Assembly (NCBI RefSeq): GCF_019393635.1
Contig: NC_057864.1
Coordinates: 445,354,822 to 445,418,821, forward strand
Reading direction: 5' to 3'
Length of the DNA stretch: 64,000 nucleotides
Source of the DNA: Dromiciops gliroides
Taxonomy: Eukaryota > Chordata > Mammalia > Microbiotheria > Microbiotheriidae
Shown: positions 43,850 through 55,635 of the stretch, one piece after another
Numbering within the stretch: the first letter of the stretch is position 1
How the letters are laid out: each line of letters begins with the position of its first letter
Made by a program: the position numbers and the translations under genes
Notes under the pieces: model-generated
Databases searched by the model: none
The model's input: the letters and a program-made list of their open reading frames with translations, nothing else
Told to the model about the DNA's origin: nothing

Positions 43850-44013
43850 TTCTTTTTTTTTTCTTTTTTTTTTTTTAGTGAGGCAATTGGGGTTAAGTGA
43901 CTTGCCCAGGGTCACACAGCTAGTAAGTGTTAAGTGTCTGAGGCCGGATTTGAACTCAGGTACTCCTGACTCCAGGACTGGTGCTCTATCCACTGTGCCC
44001 CCTAGCTGCCCCC
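43850..44013 (-). mobile_element. WSINE1-like CORE-SINE
   Basis: Perfect target duplication 'cacaggtaacattttc'. Confidence 0.96.
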
Positions 44014-44430
44014 ACAGGTAACATTTTCATCACTGATGACCGTCTAAGTAAGGCAAGAGAATGGGAAGAGGAACAATTGGTTAAGAGGGTGGTCTCTGAA
44101 AACAGGATCTGGTTTTCTGGACCTGGGCTTTGAGAGAAATGATTATTAATAACCAATGTCTTGGGGAGAATGAGAGTTCTCCCCTTCTTCTAAATCCCTA
44201 ATTTGAAAAAGTTCAGTTTCTTGAGGGACATTACCGATAATGAGGTTGTATTAACTCTCCTCCATCTTGGCCAGACCCCATCCTAACCTTACAAGGAATT
44301 TAATTTAAGGTGGGGTAGCTTGGGTGGAGATAGATCCTTTTGTCTAGATAGCCCAAGGCTATGGGGTAGTCTCAGTAGAAATAATTTCTCTTTCCAAGGG
44401 TCACTCTGAACCCCTCATTGACCACCTACT

Positions 44431-44580
44431 CTTTCTTTCTTTCTTTTTTTTTAGGGAAATGGGGGTTAAGTGACTTGCCCAGGGTTACACAGCTAAATAG
44501 TGTCAAGAGGCTGGATTTGAACTCAGGTCCTCCTGAATCTAAGGCCAGTGCCTTATCCACTGTGTCACCTAGCTGCCCCC
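44431..44580 (-). mobile_element. WSINE1-like CORE-SINE
   Basis: Perfect target duplication 'accacctactctttctt'. Confidence 0.95.
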
Positions 44581-45101
44581 AACCACCTACTCTTTCTTAG
44601 GGTATATAACCTGTGAGTCACCGCCATGATTGCTTTTGATCTAAGCGAGAGGGCTAAATGACCATCATTTTATTGATAACCTGCTGGCCTTGTTAAAAAA
44701 AATGATTAAATTACCCAGGAACTATGGAATCTTCTTAAAAGTCACACGTTAAATATTATGAATGACAGACTCCTAGGAATTGAGTATATCTAAAAGAAGG
44801 TTGATAAGAAAGTATTCCTCTCTAGTCCTATAAATCTAATAAAAATATTATGAGATTGGGATTTTGGGACTATTAAAGTTTAAACTGGTAAACTAGACTA
44901 AAGGACACAGGTCTGGGGTAACTCTCCTTGAGAAGTTAAACACACCTTGAGAAGCAAGACAGATAAGCCTATTAGGTATGGCTGCTGCCTGAGTGGCATC
45001 AAGGGGACAGAGATAGCTCCAGCCACCCCTCACCCAACTTCTCCCATCCCATCCCCAGTAAAGTGCATTCCACCCCCAGGTAATCATCCACATCTACTGT
45101 C

Positions 45102-45109
45102 TATAAAAG
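45102..45109 (+). promoter_or_regulatory. TATA box of the LTR-like region
   Basis: TATAAAAG preceded by 'catctactgtc'. Inferred from its spacing to the AATAAA at 45223. Confidence 0.45.
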
Positions 45110-45272
45110 CTTTTGCCTTTCTCCTGTTCAAGGAGATAGGTATTTTAGGGAATGTCTCTGAAACATCTCCCTTCAAGAGAAGCCCAAGGATTTCACTCTT
45201 GGTCAACTTTCTCTAGCACCTTAATAAAAGATAATTTTATTCTAATTGGATTTGTGTGCAAGAGGGTGTAAT

Positions 45273-45420
45273 TATTTTTATTTTTGTGGGGCAATGAGGG
45301 TTAAGTGACTTGCCCAGGGTTACACAGCTAGTAAGTATCAAGTGTCTGAGGCTGGATTTGAACTCAGGTCTTCCTGAATCCAGGGCCAATGCTTTATCCG
45401 CTGTGCCACCAAGCTGCCCC
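45273..45420 (-). mobile_element. WSINE1-like CORE-SINE, first of a pair
   Basis: Inserted after 'agggtgtaatt'; ends at 'caagctgcccc', immediately before 'tggggttataatt'. Confidence 0.93.
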
Positions 45421-45433
45421 TGGGGTTATAATT

Positions 45434-45596
45434 CTTTTTTTTTTGTTTTTTGTTTTTTTGGTGAGGCAATTGGGGTTAAGTGACTTGCCCAGGGTCACAC
45501 AGCTAGTAAGTGTTAAGTGTCTGAGGCTGGATTTGAACTCAGGTCCTCCTGACTCCAGGGCCAGTGTGCTATCCACTGCACTACCTAGCTGCCCCA
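45434..45596 (-). mobile_element. WSINE1-like CORE-SINE, second of a pair
   Basis: Ends before 'gggggtgtaattcttt', the third copy of the target sequence. Subtype differs from its neighbour ('gtgaggcaattggggtt' rather than 'gtggggcaatgagggtt'). Confidence 0.94.
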
Positions 45597-45659
45597 GGGG
45601 GTGTAATTCTTTAAAGAGGAATACCTAAGGACCTCCACACCACCAGTTTCTGCCATGAC

Positions 45660-46640
45660 AAAAAAGTTTTCATTAAAGAGTAGAGAAGGAAAGGAAAGAG
45701 AGAAAATTGTTTATGTATATCCAGGAAACCAGATACCAAAGGGAATACCTACAATGTAGAGAGAATAGGACTAGAGAAACCTAGAAATTCACAAGAGGCA
45801 AGATCCAAGAAAGAAGTCAGCAATAAAACCCAAAGTCAGATGTCTATACTAAATAGCTAAAAGGACTGACAAGAGTCAGGGTCTAAAAGGGTCCTGATTG
45901 GCTAGGTCATTGGACTGAATCTAAGATGAAATTCAGTAGGAATAAAGGTTAATTCTTATACTTCGGTAAAAAAAAATCAGCTTTACAAATATAAGATGAT
46001 GTATGAGATGCAGTTTGTTTGGAAAAAAATGTCTCATGATTTTAGTGGTCTGTAAGCTCATACTACTTAGCAGTTTTAGATTTTTCTCCTCTACACTGGA
46101 GTTTGGGGCTCAGGAACACTGTCTATGAACCCCCCCACCCCCACCCCTGGGGTATGTGAGTAAGAACATGGAGTTTCTGGGAGATTCTCCAAGACACTCC
46201 TGACTTTTCACCATGTCCTGAGCTACTGCCATCTATAGAGCTTGAGGCAGCAATGGTGGTGGTTGGTGGCTCAGGCAACACAGGGACCCTCCTTCTGGGT
46301 CACATGGGTAGAAGAACCAGTAGCAGTAACCTATGTGCTTTTGGCCCCAGGCAGTGGGGGAGTATGTGGGTAATTCTCATTTCTCTCCAGTAGACTTGGG
46401 GCTTAGAAAGCCCTGCTCTTTCTTTAATCTCTAAACTTGTAAATTTTGATGTCACCTTTGAGGGAACCTCCTAAGGCTGGCACTGCCCAAGAAATATCTT
46501 GTCTCTGTTAGCAGCCTAGATTCTGGGATTACACTTCTTAGAAAATAGAGAAGCAGCTCAATGTAATAGAGCAGTGGTTCTGGAGTCAAGAAGATGTAAG
46601 TTCAAATCTTACTTTTGATATTTATTAATAATCTGATCTA
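45660..46640. other. Unassigned non-coding sequence
   Basis: About 1 kb. A MIR-like head occurs at 46555-46610. The first ~300 bp could be ERV interior but no motif supports this. Confidence 0.4.
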
Positions 46641-46847
46641 TTGATCAGAGAAACACAAATTAAAACAACTCTGATACCATCCCACACCTATCAGATTGGT
46701 TAATGGGACAGAAGAGGAAAATGACAAATGCTGGAGGGGTTGTAGGAAAACTGGGACACTAATGCATTGTTGGTGGAGTTGTGAACTGATCCAACCATTC
46801 TGGAGAGCAATTTGGAACTATGCTCAAAAGGCTACAAAACAATGCAT

Positions 46848-46996
46848 ACTTTTTTTTTTTGGTGGGGCAATGAGGGTTAAGTGACTTGCCCAGGGTCACA
46901 CAGCGAGTAAGTGTCAAGTGTCTGAGGCTGGATTTGAACTCAGGTCCTCCTGAATCCAGGGCTGGTGCTCTATCCACTGCGCCACCTAGCTGCCCC
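46848..46996 (-). mobile_element. WSINE1-like CORE-SINE, first of a pair
   Basis: Flanked by 'atgcatac' at 46841 and 47000. Confidence 0.95.
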
Positions 46997-47006
46997 ACTA
47001 TGCATA

Positions 47007-47155
47007 CTTTTTTTTTTTAGTGAGGCAGTTGGGGTTAAGTGACTTGCCCAGGGTCACACAGCTAGTAAGTGTTAAGTGTCTGAGGCTGGATTTGAACTCA
47101 GGTACTCCTGACTCCAGAACCGGTACTCTATCCACTGTGCCACCTAGCTGCCCCT
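47007..47155 (-). mobile_element. WSINE1-like CORE-SINE, second of a pair
   Basis: Flanked by 'atgcatacttttt' at 47000 and 47156, so three copies of the same target exist. Again the two copies are of different subtypes. Confidence 0.95.
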
Positions 47156-47377
47156 ATGCATACTTTTTGACCCAGCAATACTACTATTAGGTCTATATCC
47201 CAAAGAGATTTAAAAAGAAAAAAAAATGGAAAGGACCTATATGTACAAAAATATTTGTAGCAGCTCTTTTTTTTGTGGCAAAGAATTGGAAATTGAAGGG
47301 ATATCCATCAACTGGGAAATGACTGAACAAGGTGTGGAATATGTTTGTGATGGAATGCTATTATACTTTAAGAAATG

Positions 47378-47857
47378 TGTGACAATTGGAGTGATGCCAC
47401 CTGCTGGAGAGTTACTGTAGGAAAGCTCCACCATGAGGAGAAGGTGTCTGAGGGCAAGCCATGTCGCTAGGAAGGTCAGTTCCTTGGCATCAGGAAGTGA
47501 CATTTCCTCGTGGGTACTGTCTCTCAAAGCTACCAGCCAATTAGCTTGGAGCTGTGTGTATGCGTGTGGATGGGATATTTCCAGTTTACACAGGAGGCTT
47601 CTGGGAGGAAGAAGGGGTGAGGCTGGGTCTCTTGCTCTCTTTCGTCAGGAGTCTCGTGGAGAGTGGAGCAGAAAGGTGGGCTTCCTGAGATAGATAGATG
47701 TAGGCATTTAGGCCTCTTTCTCTCTCTTCACCGAATTCTTATGTTCCTTAATAAATGCTTAAAAGTCTAAACTCTTGCTAAAGCTTCTAATTTATTGGCG
47801 ACCACTCATTAGATATTTTAGACAGACTAGCTAGAATTTATAGACAGCAACCATTCA
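47378..47857 (+). mobile_element. Solo LTR inside L1
   Basis: 480 bp, TGTGACAA...CCATTCA, with 'aatg' on both sides (47374-47377, 47858-47861). AATAAA at 47750-47755. Its last 80 bp match the 3' end of 59667-60180 ('aataaatgctt', 'gctaaagcttct', 'accac'). Frames across it have no retroviral domain. Confidence 0.8.
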
Positions 47858-48354
47858 AATGACAAGCAGGGGAGATGGGGGGGGGGAGTTGCTTTCAGAA
47901 AAACCTGGACTTCCATGAACTCATGCAAAATGAAAGGAGCATAACCAGGAGAACATTGTAGACAGTAACAGCAATACTGTAGGATGATCGACTATGAATG
48001 ACAGCTATTCTCAGCAATACAATGATCTACGACGATTCTGAAAACCTCATGATGAAAAATGCTATCAAACTCCAGAGAAAGAACTGATGGAATCTGAAAG
48101 CAGATTGAAGCATGCTTTATTTTTTACTTTATTTTTCTAGAGGTTTTTTTTTGTCTGTTCCCCTCCCGCCCACAACATGCCTAATATGAAGATAGGTTTT
48201 GCATAACAGCACATGTATAACCTGTATCAAATGGCTTGCATTCTCAAGAGGGGACAGAAAAGAGAGGGGGAGAGAATTTGAAATTTAAAAAATGAATGTT
48301 AAAAATTTATAAATGTAATTGGAAAAAATAAAATCTTGAAAAGAAGAAAAAATA

Positions 48355-48525
48355 ATCATCTGAGTGACTTTGAGCATGTCACTTCAACTTTCTTGGCCTC
48401 AGTTTCCTTATTTATAAAATGGAGGATAATAAGAGAATTTACCTCACAGGATTGTTGTGAGAAGCAAATGAAATAACATATGTAAACCTTAAGGTGCCAT
48501 ATAGCTGTGAGCTATCCTCCCTCTT
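48355..48525 (+). repeat. MIR
   Basis: 'ggcctcagtttccttatttataaaatgg' to 'ggtgccatatagctgtgagc'. Confidence 0.88.
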
Positions 48526-48705
48526 TACACAGGAGTTTGGGGATTTAGAGCATTGCTTATGAATAGCACTCTTGCCCCATGTGGGAAAACCTGTCTGCTT
48601 GGCAGAGACCCATGATATTTTCCAGATGTTGCTTCCATCTCTGAGGCTGGGAAAGTCCATTTGAAGTTCTCCTTTTTCTATCCTGTCTTAAGAAAGGCAA
48701 TGGGA

Positions 48706-49078
<373 letters not shown>

Positions 49079-49195
49079 CAATGGGGAAGCCAGAAAGTAG
49101 CCAGAAACCTGAGGCAAGTCATGAGTGACTCTTAGAGGGGAAGCTCCATTCCAGAAGAAAATAATAATGGAAGAGGTAGTAAAAGAAGAAGGACT

Positions 49196-49216
49196 GGGGG
49201 CAGTTAGGTGGCGCAG
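49196..49216 (+). mobile_element. WSINE1 head fragment
   Basis: Only 'ggggcagttaggtggcgcag' is present before unrelated sequence. Confidence 0.6.
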
Positions 49217-49261
49217 CCCTCCTGCCCTGATAATTTTATTTTCAATACAATTTAATGAGCA

Positions 49262-49436
49262 TTTGTTGTTTAGTTGTTTTCAGTTATGCCCAATTCTGTG
49301 ACCCCTTTTTGGGGATTTTCTTAGCAAGGACCCTGGAGTGGTTTGCCATTTCCTTCTCCAGCTCATTTGACAGTTGAGGAAACTGAGGCAAACAGAGTAA
49401 AGTGACTTGCCCAGGGACACACAGGAAGCACCTATT
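49262..49436 (-). mobile_element. Mar-1-like CORE-SINE, head truncated
   Basis: 'ttgttgtttagttgttttcag' tail to 'cccagggacacacagg', then L2. Confidence 0.85.
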
Positions 49437-50203
49437 CTGTTCCAGACAACGTGCTTGTCTCTGGGGATTCAAAGGCAAAAATTAAATCTTCCTTGTCCTT
49501 GAAGGACTTATATTCTCTCAAGAGTTAAGAAAATACAAAATTTAGACAAAGTAATTTTGCAGGGGGCAAACAGCATAAACTAGGGGTGGGGTGGGGTAGG
49601 AGGGGTTTTGGATAGGCCTCATATACAAATTGGCACTGGAAATGAGCCTGGAGGGAAGCTTGGGATTCTCTAAGACAACAATGAGTAGGGAGTACATTCA
49701 AGGCTGTGCAAAAGCATGGATCTGGGAGAGAGGACAGAGTATATGGGGAATTGCAAGTGGGTCAGCTTGATTAAAATGAGTATTATGCTAAGGGAAGTAA
49801 TATGCAATAAACCTGGAAAGAGGCTGGAGCCAGACTGGGAAAGGTTCGAGATGCCAAGCAGTTTGTGCTTTATCTCAGAAGTAATAAGGAACCACCAGAG
49901 CTTCTGGAGTTGGGACATGACAAGGTCACATTTAAGGTGGAGAAATATCCATTTGGCAGCTGGATGGGTTGGAGAGGAGAGAGACTAGAGACACAGCAAC
50001 CAATTAGAAGGCTATTGCAAGAGTCTAGGTGAGATCTGATGGTGGTTTAAGCTGGGGGGGTGGTACATGAGTGGAGAAAAGGGGGTGGAGGTGAGAAATA
50101 TGGTAGGGGTAAAACCCATAAAAATCTGTTAGTTGATTGGATATGAGTCAGGGCAGAGGAACCAATGAAGAGGAACTTCAATATTATGTTAAGAACAACT
50201 TTA
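49437..50203 (-). mobile_element. L2 relic
   Basis: 'aagcacctattctgttccagac', 'cttatattctctcaag', 'gtgctttatctcagaagtaataagg', 'ggctattgcaagagtctagg' in antisense order. Confidence 0.85.
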
Positions 50204-50350
50204 GGGGGCAGCTAAGTGGCACAGTGGATAAAGCACTGGCCCTGGATTCAGGAGGACCTGAGTTCAAATTCGGCCTCAGACACTTGACACTTACTAGATG
50301 TGTGATCCTGGGCAAGTCACTTAACCCTCATTGCCCCACCAAAAAAAAGA
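50204..50350 (+). mobile_element. WSINE1-like CORE-SINE
   Basis: Perfect target duplication 'aagaacaacttt'. Confidence 0.95.
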
Positions 50351-50384
50351 ACAACTTTGAGTGACTAAGTCATTTGGATTATTA

Positions 50385-50800
50385 TAAATACCCAAATCAA
50401 CAACTACAAAGGACATATGAGGAAGATACTACTATCTGCATCCAGAGAAATAACTGATAAATGCACATATGTGTAGAATGTTTCCCCATATACATGTGTG
50501 TATGCACATATGAATATATGTACAAATATTTATATGTGTATATACACATGTACATATTTTTGTCTAATAGTAGCCATCTCTAGGGCAGGGAGAGGGAGAG
50601 GAAAGAGAAAAATGGAAAAAAAAGAAAGTTACATGATAACTTTATTATATATTTAAAAGGAATAGCAAGTTGTACATAATAGATTCGCAGTTTCATATAC
50701 AATCATCTTTCCCCCCATTCTACTATGCTACACAAATGCTTATTTTATTTCTTAAGTTCAGAATAAAATAAATACAAAATTTTTCTTAAAAAAAAGAAGG
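50385..50800 (+). mobile_element. L1-like 3' end, different subfamily
   Basis: 'tacaaaggacatatgaggaagatactactatctgcatccagagaaa' then a TA/TG microsatellite (50462-50560), 'gcagggagagggagagg' and an A-rich end. Confidence 0.65.
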
Positions 50801-51128
50801 GACTGTTTACTAGAGTAAAAATGATGGAAATCTCCCAGGGGATGGATCACTCTCTTTTGAAAGAAAGAGAGAAAAACTAAGCATAGTCTGATTTATGTTC
50901 TAGATTTGAGAAGAGAAGATTTTGAAAAATTCAGATCCTAGGTAGGAGCCCATGTTTTAAAATGCTCCAGAACTTAGCCCAGGAGAAGGGGGAAACTTAC
51001 AAGAGTAACATTCTGAAGATCCAAAGCCAATCATTCTGATGAGAAGGGATAAAAAAGAGAGAATTACCTTAAGAGATTGATGTGACTACCCAGGGAACTC
51101 ATCGACCAAGTTAGATTTTCCCACTCAT
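50801..51128. other. Unassigned non-coding sequence
   Basis: Nothing recognised. Confidence 0.4.
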
Positions 51129-51396
51129 TTTTGTTGTTGTTGTTGTTTGTTGAGTTGTTTTCAATGGTGACCGACTCTTCATGACCCCTTTTGGAGTTTT
51201 CTTGGCAGAGATGCTGGAGTGGTTTGCCATTTCCTTCTCCAGTGTGTCCCCATTTTAGAGATGTGGAAACTGAGGCAAACAGGGGTTAAAGTGACTTGCC
51301 CAAGGTCACACAGCTGATAAAATATCTGAGGCCAGACTTGAACTCAGATCTTCCTGATTCCACCCCTGGTGCTCTATCCATTGCCTTATCGAGATA
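51129..51396 (-). mobile_element. Mar-1-like CORE-SINE
   Basis: (TTG)n then 'gagttgttttcaatggtgaccgactc' tail to 'tgctctatccattgcc'; head lost. Confidence 0.9.
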
Positions 51397-51399
51397 CAC

Positions 51400-52555
51400 A
51401 TAAATAATTTACCCAAGGTCATATAGGTAGTAAGTATCAGAGATGTTGCCAAACTGGAAAGGCCTCTCCCTGTGTCTAGAAGACTGATTTCCGCACTAAC
51501 AAAAAAAAAAATTGGCGTGCTAAAGTATATATTTGCTCTTGATCTATTCTTTCAAAAAGTATGCATGTAATGACAGAGAACTGTGCCCAAATCATGCTCC
51601 CTCAGTCTTGGTTGAACTAATCAACCCTGATTCATCCACCCAGCAATGGGATCAGCCCAGACCTAGAAGCATCAGTCCCTGGGATGGTGTCATCCTATAG
51701 ACATAATTCAAGAACAATGCACCCATACAGGACATAAGCTAATCTTGGGATTGATTCACTTGGGAAATCAAGATGGGGATTGAACCTTTTAAGGATTCCC
51801 AAGCACCACATCACAAGCCTTTTTTTTCAGCCAAATCTCTACCAGTTGGGCATGCCATGTGTCTTCCCTCTCAGGGAAGCCTGTTGCAATGCATTGATTA
51901 CAGACGATTAACACAAAGTTGTATCTTCAGCTTAAACCACCCCTCCAAAAAAGAATGTCGGTTTTCAAAGGGGGGAGGCACCTTTCTTGTTAAGGTGATT
52001 CTGATAGTTAGTTATAGACCCTTTTGGAGAGTGGTGGGCATCTTAACTGGCCTGATGCTCTGAATCACTTATACTAACATCTCCAAAGCCCAGGAATGAA
52101 TCACAGCTTCCCATTTTCTCAGAGCAAGTTTCTTCTTGACAAAGGAAATGGCTCTTGGCAAAGTCTTTTTTTTTATTATAGTTCAGGATCATCAACCATT
52201 CTTCTGTTGCTAAATACCTTTATTATCTGCAATTAATGTACTAGCTGAGAAAAAGATGCAAATGTGTTCTCCTTGAAAACTGACTTTGTGACAGCTCTGT
52301 TCTTTAAGACCTTTTAAAAGATCAGGTTTAAGCTGAAGCACATCTGCATATGTCAAAAGAGGCAGAAAGGGGAGCAAGGCAGAGCTGAGAAAGAGAATCT
52401 GCAGACTCCAGAAGGTTGCTTAGCTTGGGGAGACTCACCCTTGGCAGAATTCAGAACCAGCCATGATGCCTGAGGTTATCATTGAGCACTAGGTGTGGTG
52501 CAGTGTTAGGGTTAGGCTCTGAGAAATCAGGTTCTTATCCTAGCTTTCTATGATC
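51400..52555. other. Repeat-poor non-coding stretch
   Basis: About 1.15 kb without a recognised repeat. 52190-52350 is AT-rich with homeobox-like 'caattaatg' and an octamer ATGCAAAT at 52256-52263; function is not shown. Confidence 0.45.
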
Positions 52556-52579
52556 TATCTATCTAAAAGACATTTCTCC

Positions 52580-52630
52580 TCTATAAGCCTCAGTTTCCTC
52601 ATCTGTAAAATGAGAGTTAAACTTATATGA
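52580..52630 (+). repeat. MIR fragment
   Basis: 'ataagcctcagtttcctcatctgtaaaatgagag'. Confidence 0.85.
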
Positions 52631-52734
52631 TACCCAACTCATGTGATTGTCATTACATTTGGTAATGACAAACATTTATCCAAAGGGCCTATTAGATATA
52701 CAGCATTGGGTTGGGGGCTCTTGGGAAAGAAATG

Positions 52735-52940
52735 AAAGGAAGTGAGAAAGGAAGAAAGAAAAGAAAGGGAAGGAGGGAGGGAGGAAAGAAGGAAGGAAGG
52801 ATAAAAGGAAGGAAGGAAGGAAGGAAGAAAGGAAAGGGAGGGAGAAAGGAACAAAGGAAAGAAGGAAGGAAGGAAGGAAGGAAGGAAGGAGAGATAGAAG
52901 GAAGGAAGGAGAGCTAGAAGGAAGGAAGGAAGGAAAAAAC
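52735..52940. repeat. (GGAA)n-rich purine tract
   Basis: About 200 bp of interrupted GGAA/GAAA/GGGA units inside L2. Confidence 0.95.
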
Positions 52941-53992
52941 ATAGGAAGGAAGGATCCTTGTCTTAAGGACTTTACATCCCATTGGAGTGGGGAAGGATGC
53001 AACATGCACAGAGAGGTAAATAAATACTAAGTAATTTTAGGAAGAAGAGGATGCTCACAGCTGATGGGTCAGGAAAGGCCTCCCATAGGAAGTGGCATTT
53101 GAACCAAAGCTTGAAAACAGCCAAGGAATCTGAGAGTCAAAGAGAAGAGAGTGCTCCGGGCCTGGAGGGGAGCCAGACGAAAAGCTGAGACAGACAGACT
53201 GTGGTCCACAGGAAAGAGCACATAGATCAGACTGGTAGGAGAGAAGATAGTATGAGGGGGAGCCCTGTGCAATAAGCCCAGGAAGATGGATTGGGACCAT
53301 ATTGCTAAAGACTTGAAGAAGCACAAGCGTTTGTATTTTATTCTAGAGATACAGGGAACCACCGAAACTTCTTGAGCAGGGGAGAGGCGAGGTCCTAACT
53401 GTGCATTGGGAATATCAGTCTGGGAGCTGTGCAGATGATGGATGGGAGAGGGGAACAGGTGGAGGAAGAGCGGCCAATTAGCTGCTTTTGCAATTAGACT
53501 ATTGCAGTGTAGACTAAATACGATGCAGGGAGAATCTAAAGTAGGGGGTGGCTGTAGGAAGAATGAGAAGGGGACGTATTAGATAAAGGTCAGAGAGGTA
53601 GATTTGACGGGATTTGTTAACTCATCCCGGATGGATAGGGAGGAAGAGGAAGGACTCAGGGTTGACTCTGGGATTCCAAACCTGTGTCTTGAAGGGTCCA
53701 AATGTCCTGGACAGAATTAGGGAAGTTAGGAGAAGGGATAGATTTAGGGGAAAATATAATGGAAGCCTTTCTTGGTCACCCTGCCCTACGTGCTAGTACC
53801 TTCACCTTTCAGATTCCCTTTCATCTACTTGAAATATATCTTGTATTTTCCTAGTTATTTACATGTTGTTGTCTCCCCAGTCAAACATGAGCCTCTTGAG
53901 GGCAGAGACTATTTTTTTTACCCTTCTTTGTGGGTTTTAGTATTTGGCTCAGTGTCTTGCAACATAGAAAGCATTTTTTAAAATGCTTATTG

Positions 53993-54136
53993 GGGAAGCT
54001 AGGTGGCGCAGTGGATAGAGCACCAGCCCTGGATTCAGGAGAACCTGAGTTCAAATCCAGCCTCAGACCCTTGACACTTACTAGCTGTGTGACCCTGGGG
54101 AAGTCACTTAACCCCAGTTGTCTCACCAAAAAAAAT
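53993..54136 (+). mobile_element. WSINE1-like CORE-SINE
   Basis: Flanks 'aaaatgcttattg' and 'aaaatgcttgtta'. Confidence 0.94.
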
Positions 54137-54330
54137 GCTTGTTAATTGACTAATGAACTCTATTTTCGGACGTTGAGTTTGAGAGGCCAAAGTAATAATA
54201 TCTAGCAGGCATTTGATAATATGGAGCTTAGGAGAGAAATGAGGGCTGGATGTGCAGATCTGGGCATCATCAGCATGATAATTGAACCCATGATGATTGA
54301 CTGAGATCATTATGGGTCAATCATCAAGAG

Positions 54331-54860
54331 ATAGAGAGTTATGAGAAGAGGAGCAGGGCAGAGCTCTGGGTGGCACTCAGGTATAGGGGTGGGGGCACAC
54401 TTGGAGGATTGGCAAAGATGTCTGAGAAGCAGGTCATGCCAATAAGTGGGTCCTACCATGTCCCCTCCCCAGGTCACAGGGAAGTAGCTCCCGGGGATCT
54501 CTCCTCTAGTGGACAATCCCTTTGTGATGGAAGTGAGGTTGAGGAAGGAGCAGAGAGGAGAAGACCTTGCAGAGACAGAACCGGGTGTTCTGGCACCCTC
54601 ACTCCCTGGATGGCCACTTTTGTAACTTCTGATTTGGCCTCTCAGCATTTCTTGTGGCCCTAAAGCTTTCCCAGGGTCCAGCAGGGCAACAGCTATGCTG
54701 CCTGTATCTGTTTTATCATGACATCCATTGTTTGGGAAAGGTTTGCATTTGACGCCTTTAATCATTAACCTGCTCCTTGCTCTGCTACTTGCCTAGGTTT
54801 TCATCTGAACCCTCTTTATTCCTCTACTCTGACTCTCTGGGAAGATGAGCCACACATTCT
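54331..54860 (-). mobile_element. L2 coding relic, further upstream part
   Basis: 'gaggagcagggcagagctctgggtggcac' follows the RT segment in the L2 order. From about 54430 no clear match. Confidence 0.5.
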
Positions 54861-54867
54861 ATTTAAC

Positions 54868-55195
54868 TCAACATTTATTAAGGGCGTACTGTATGCAAGG
54901 TAGGGCAGGTAGGTGGTGCCGTGTATAGAGTGCTGGGCTTGGAGTCAGAAAGGCTCATCTTCCTGAGTTCAAATCTGCCCTCAGCTGTGTGAACCTGGGC
55001 AAGACACTTCACTCTGTTTGCCTCAGTTTCCTCATCTGTAAAATGAGCAGGAGAAGGAAATGGCAAACTGCTCCAATATCTCTGGCAAGAAAACCCCTAA
55101 ATCGGGTCATGAAGAGTTGAATATGACTGAAAAATGACTGAACAACAACAACAACATATGCAAGGTACTATGATAGATAGTCCCTATCCTTGAGG
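54868..55195 (-). mobile_element. L2 tail split by Mar-1
   Basis: 'caacatttattaagggcgtactgtatgcaaggta' before, 'tgcaaggtactatgatagatag...tatccttgagg' after. Confidence 0.85.
54903..55157 (+). mobile_element. Mar-1-like CORE-SINE
   Basis: Ends 'gactgaaaaatgactgaacaac'; target duplication 'tatgcaaggta'. Confidence 0.95.
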
Positions 55196-55264
55196 AATGA
55201 AGATTACTTGTTTGGGAGGAGAGGATAAGGAAATATATTTATATATGTTACACATATACATACA

Positions 55265-55565
55265 CATATGTTTGATGACTTTGGTGTCTTTGATGTTTGA
55301 CTAAACAACATCTTCTTTAGCCGCCTTCATTGGGACAAATTGTTCTCATCCACCCATTCCACAGGGGGATGTATTCATGTGCTTGGGGCAGACATCCCCC
55401 TAACTCACCAATGGGTTTGAGGCCTGTATGGGATGTTAAGGGAGGACCAGAACCTCCAATGTAAGGGCTTGCTGGGCCCTTTTCAGTGTTGTTCATCCAC
55501 CTTTGGTGGCCACCTGTCACACAACTCTCACCTGTGACTCCGAGAAGTTGTATTGTGGACAGTGA
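55265..55565 (-). mobile_element. RTE-tailed non-autonomous element, tail missing
   Basis: Body matches 12770-13000: 'gggacaaattgttctcatcc', 'gacatccccctaactcacc', 'gtttgaggcctgt'. Confidence 0.7.
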
Positions 55566-55635
55566 CCACACAGTAGTAAAAGTGTATTGACTGACAGGTT
55601 AAACCAGGTTGTGGGTATATACAACCTCAACCTGG

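Larger units (their letters stand above)
44157..45658 (+). mobile_element. LTR-like region, broken by three SINEs
   Basis: A TATA box (TATAAAAG, 45102-45109) stands 121 bp before AATAAA (45223-45228), and the sequence ends near 'ctgccatgaca'. This promoter-plus-poly(A) spacing is what an LTR shows. The 5' limit is unclear: the region before 44700 may be LTR or internal sequence. No gag, pol or env frame was recognised. Confidence 0.45.
46640..48350 (+). mobile_element. L1 3' region with two SINEs and a solo LTR inside
   Basis: 'aacacaaattaaaacaactctgataccatcc', 'gcattgttggtggagttgtgaactgatcc', 'gacccagcaatactactattaggtctatatcccaaag' is the ORF2 3' end of a mammalian L1. The tail resumes at 47858 and ends in 'ggaaaaaataaaatcttg'. 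The coding part is broken by the insertions. Confidence 0.9.
52670..54330 (-). pseudogene. L2 LINE relic with RT remnant
   Basis: Antisense L2 from tail (52670) to RT. A minus frame 54104-54310 reads 'HGFNYHADDAQI': the catalytic loop keeps Ala-Asp-Asp (54266-54274) but has lost two residues compared with the sister copy at 10744. A purine microsatellite sits at 52735 and a WSINE1 at 53993. Confidence 0.85.
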
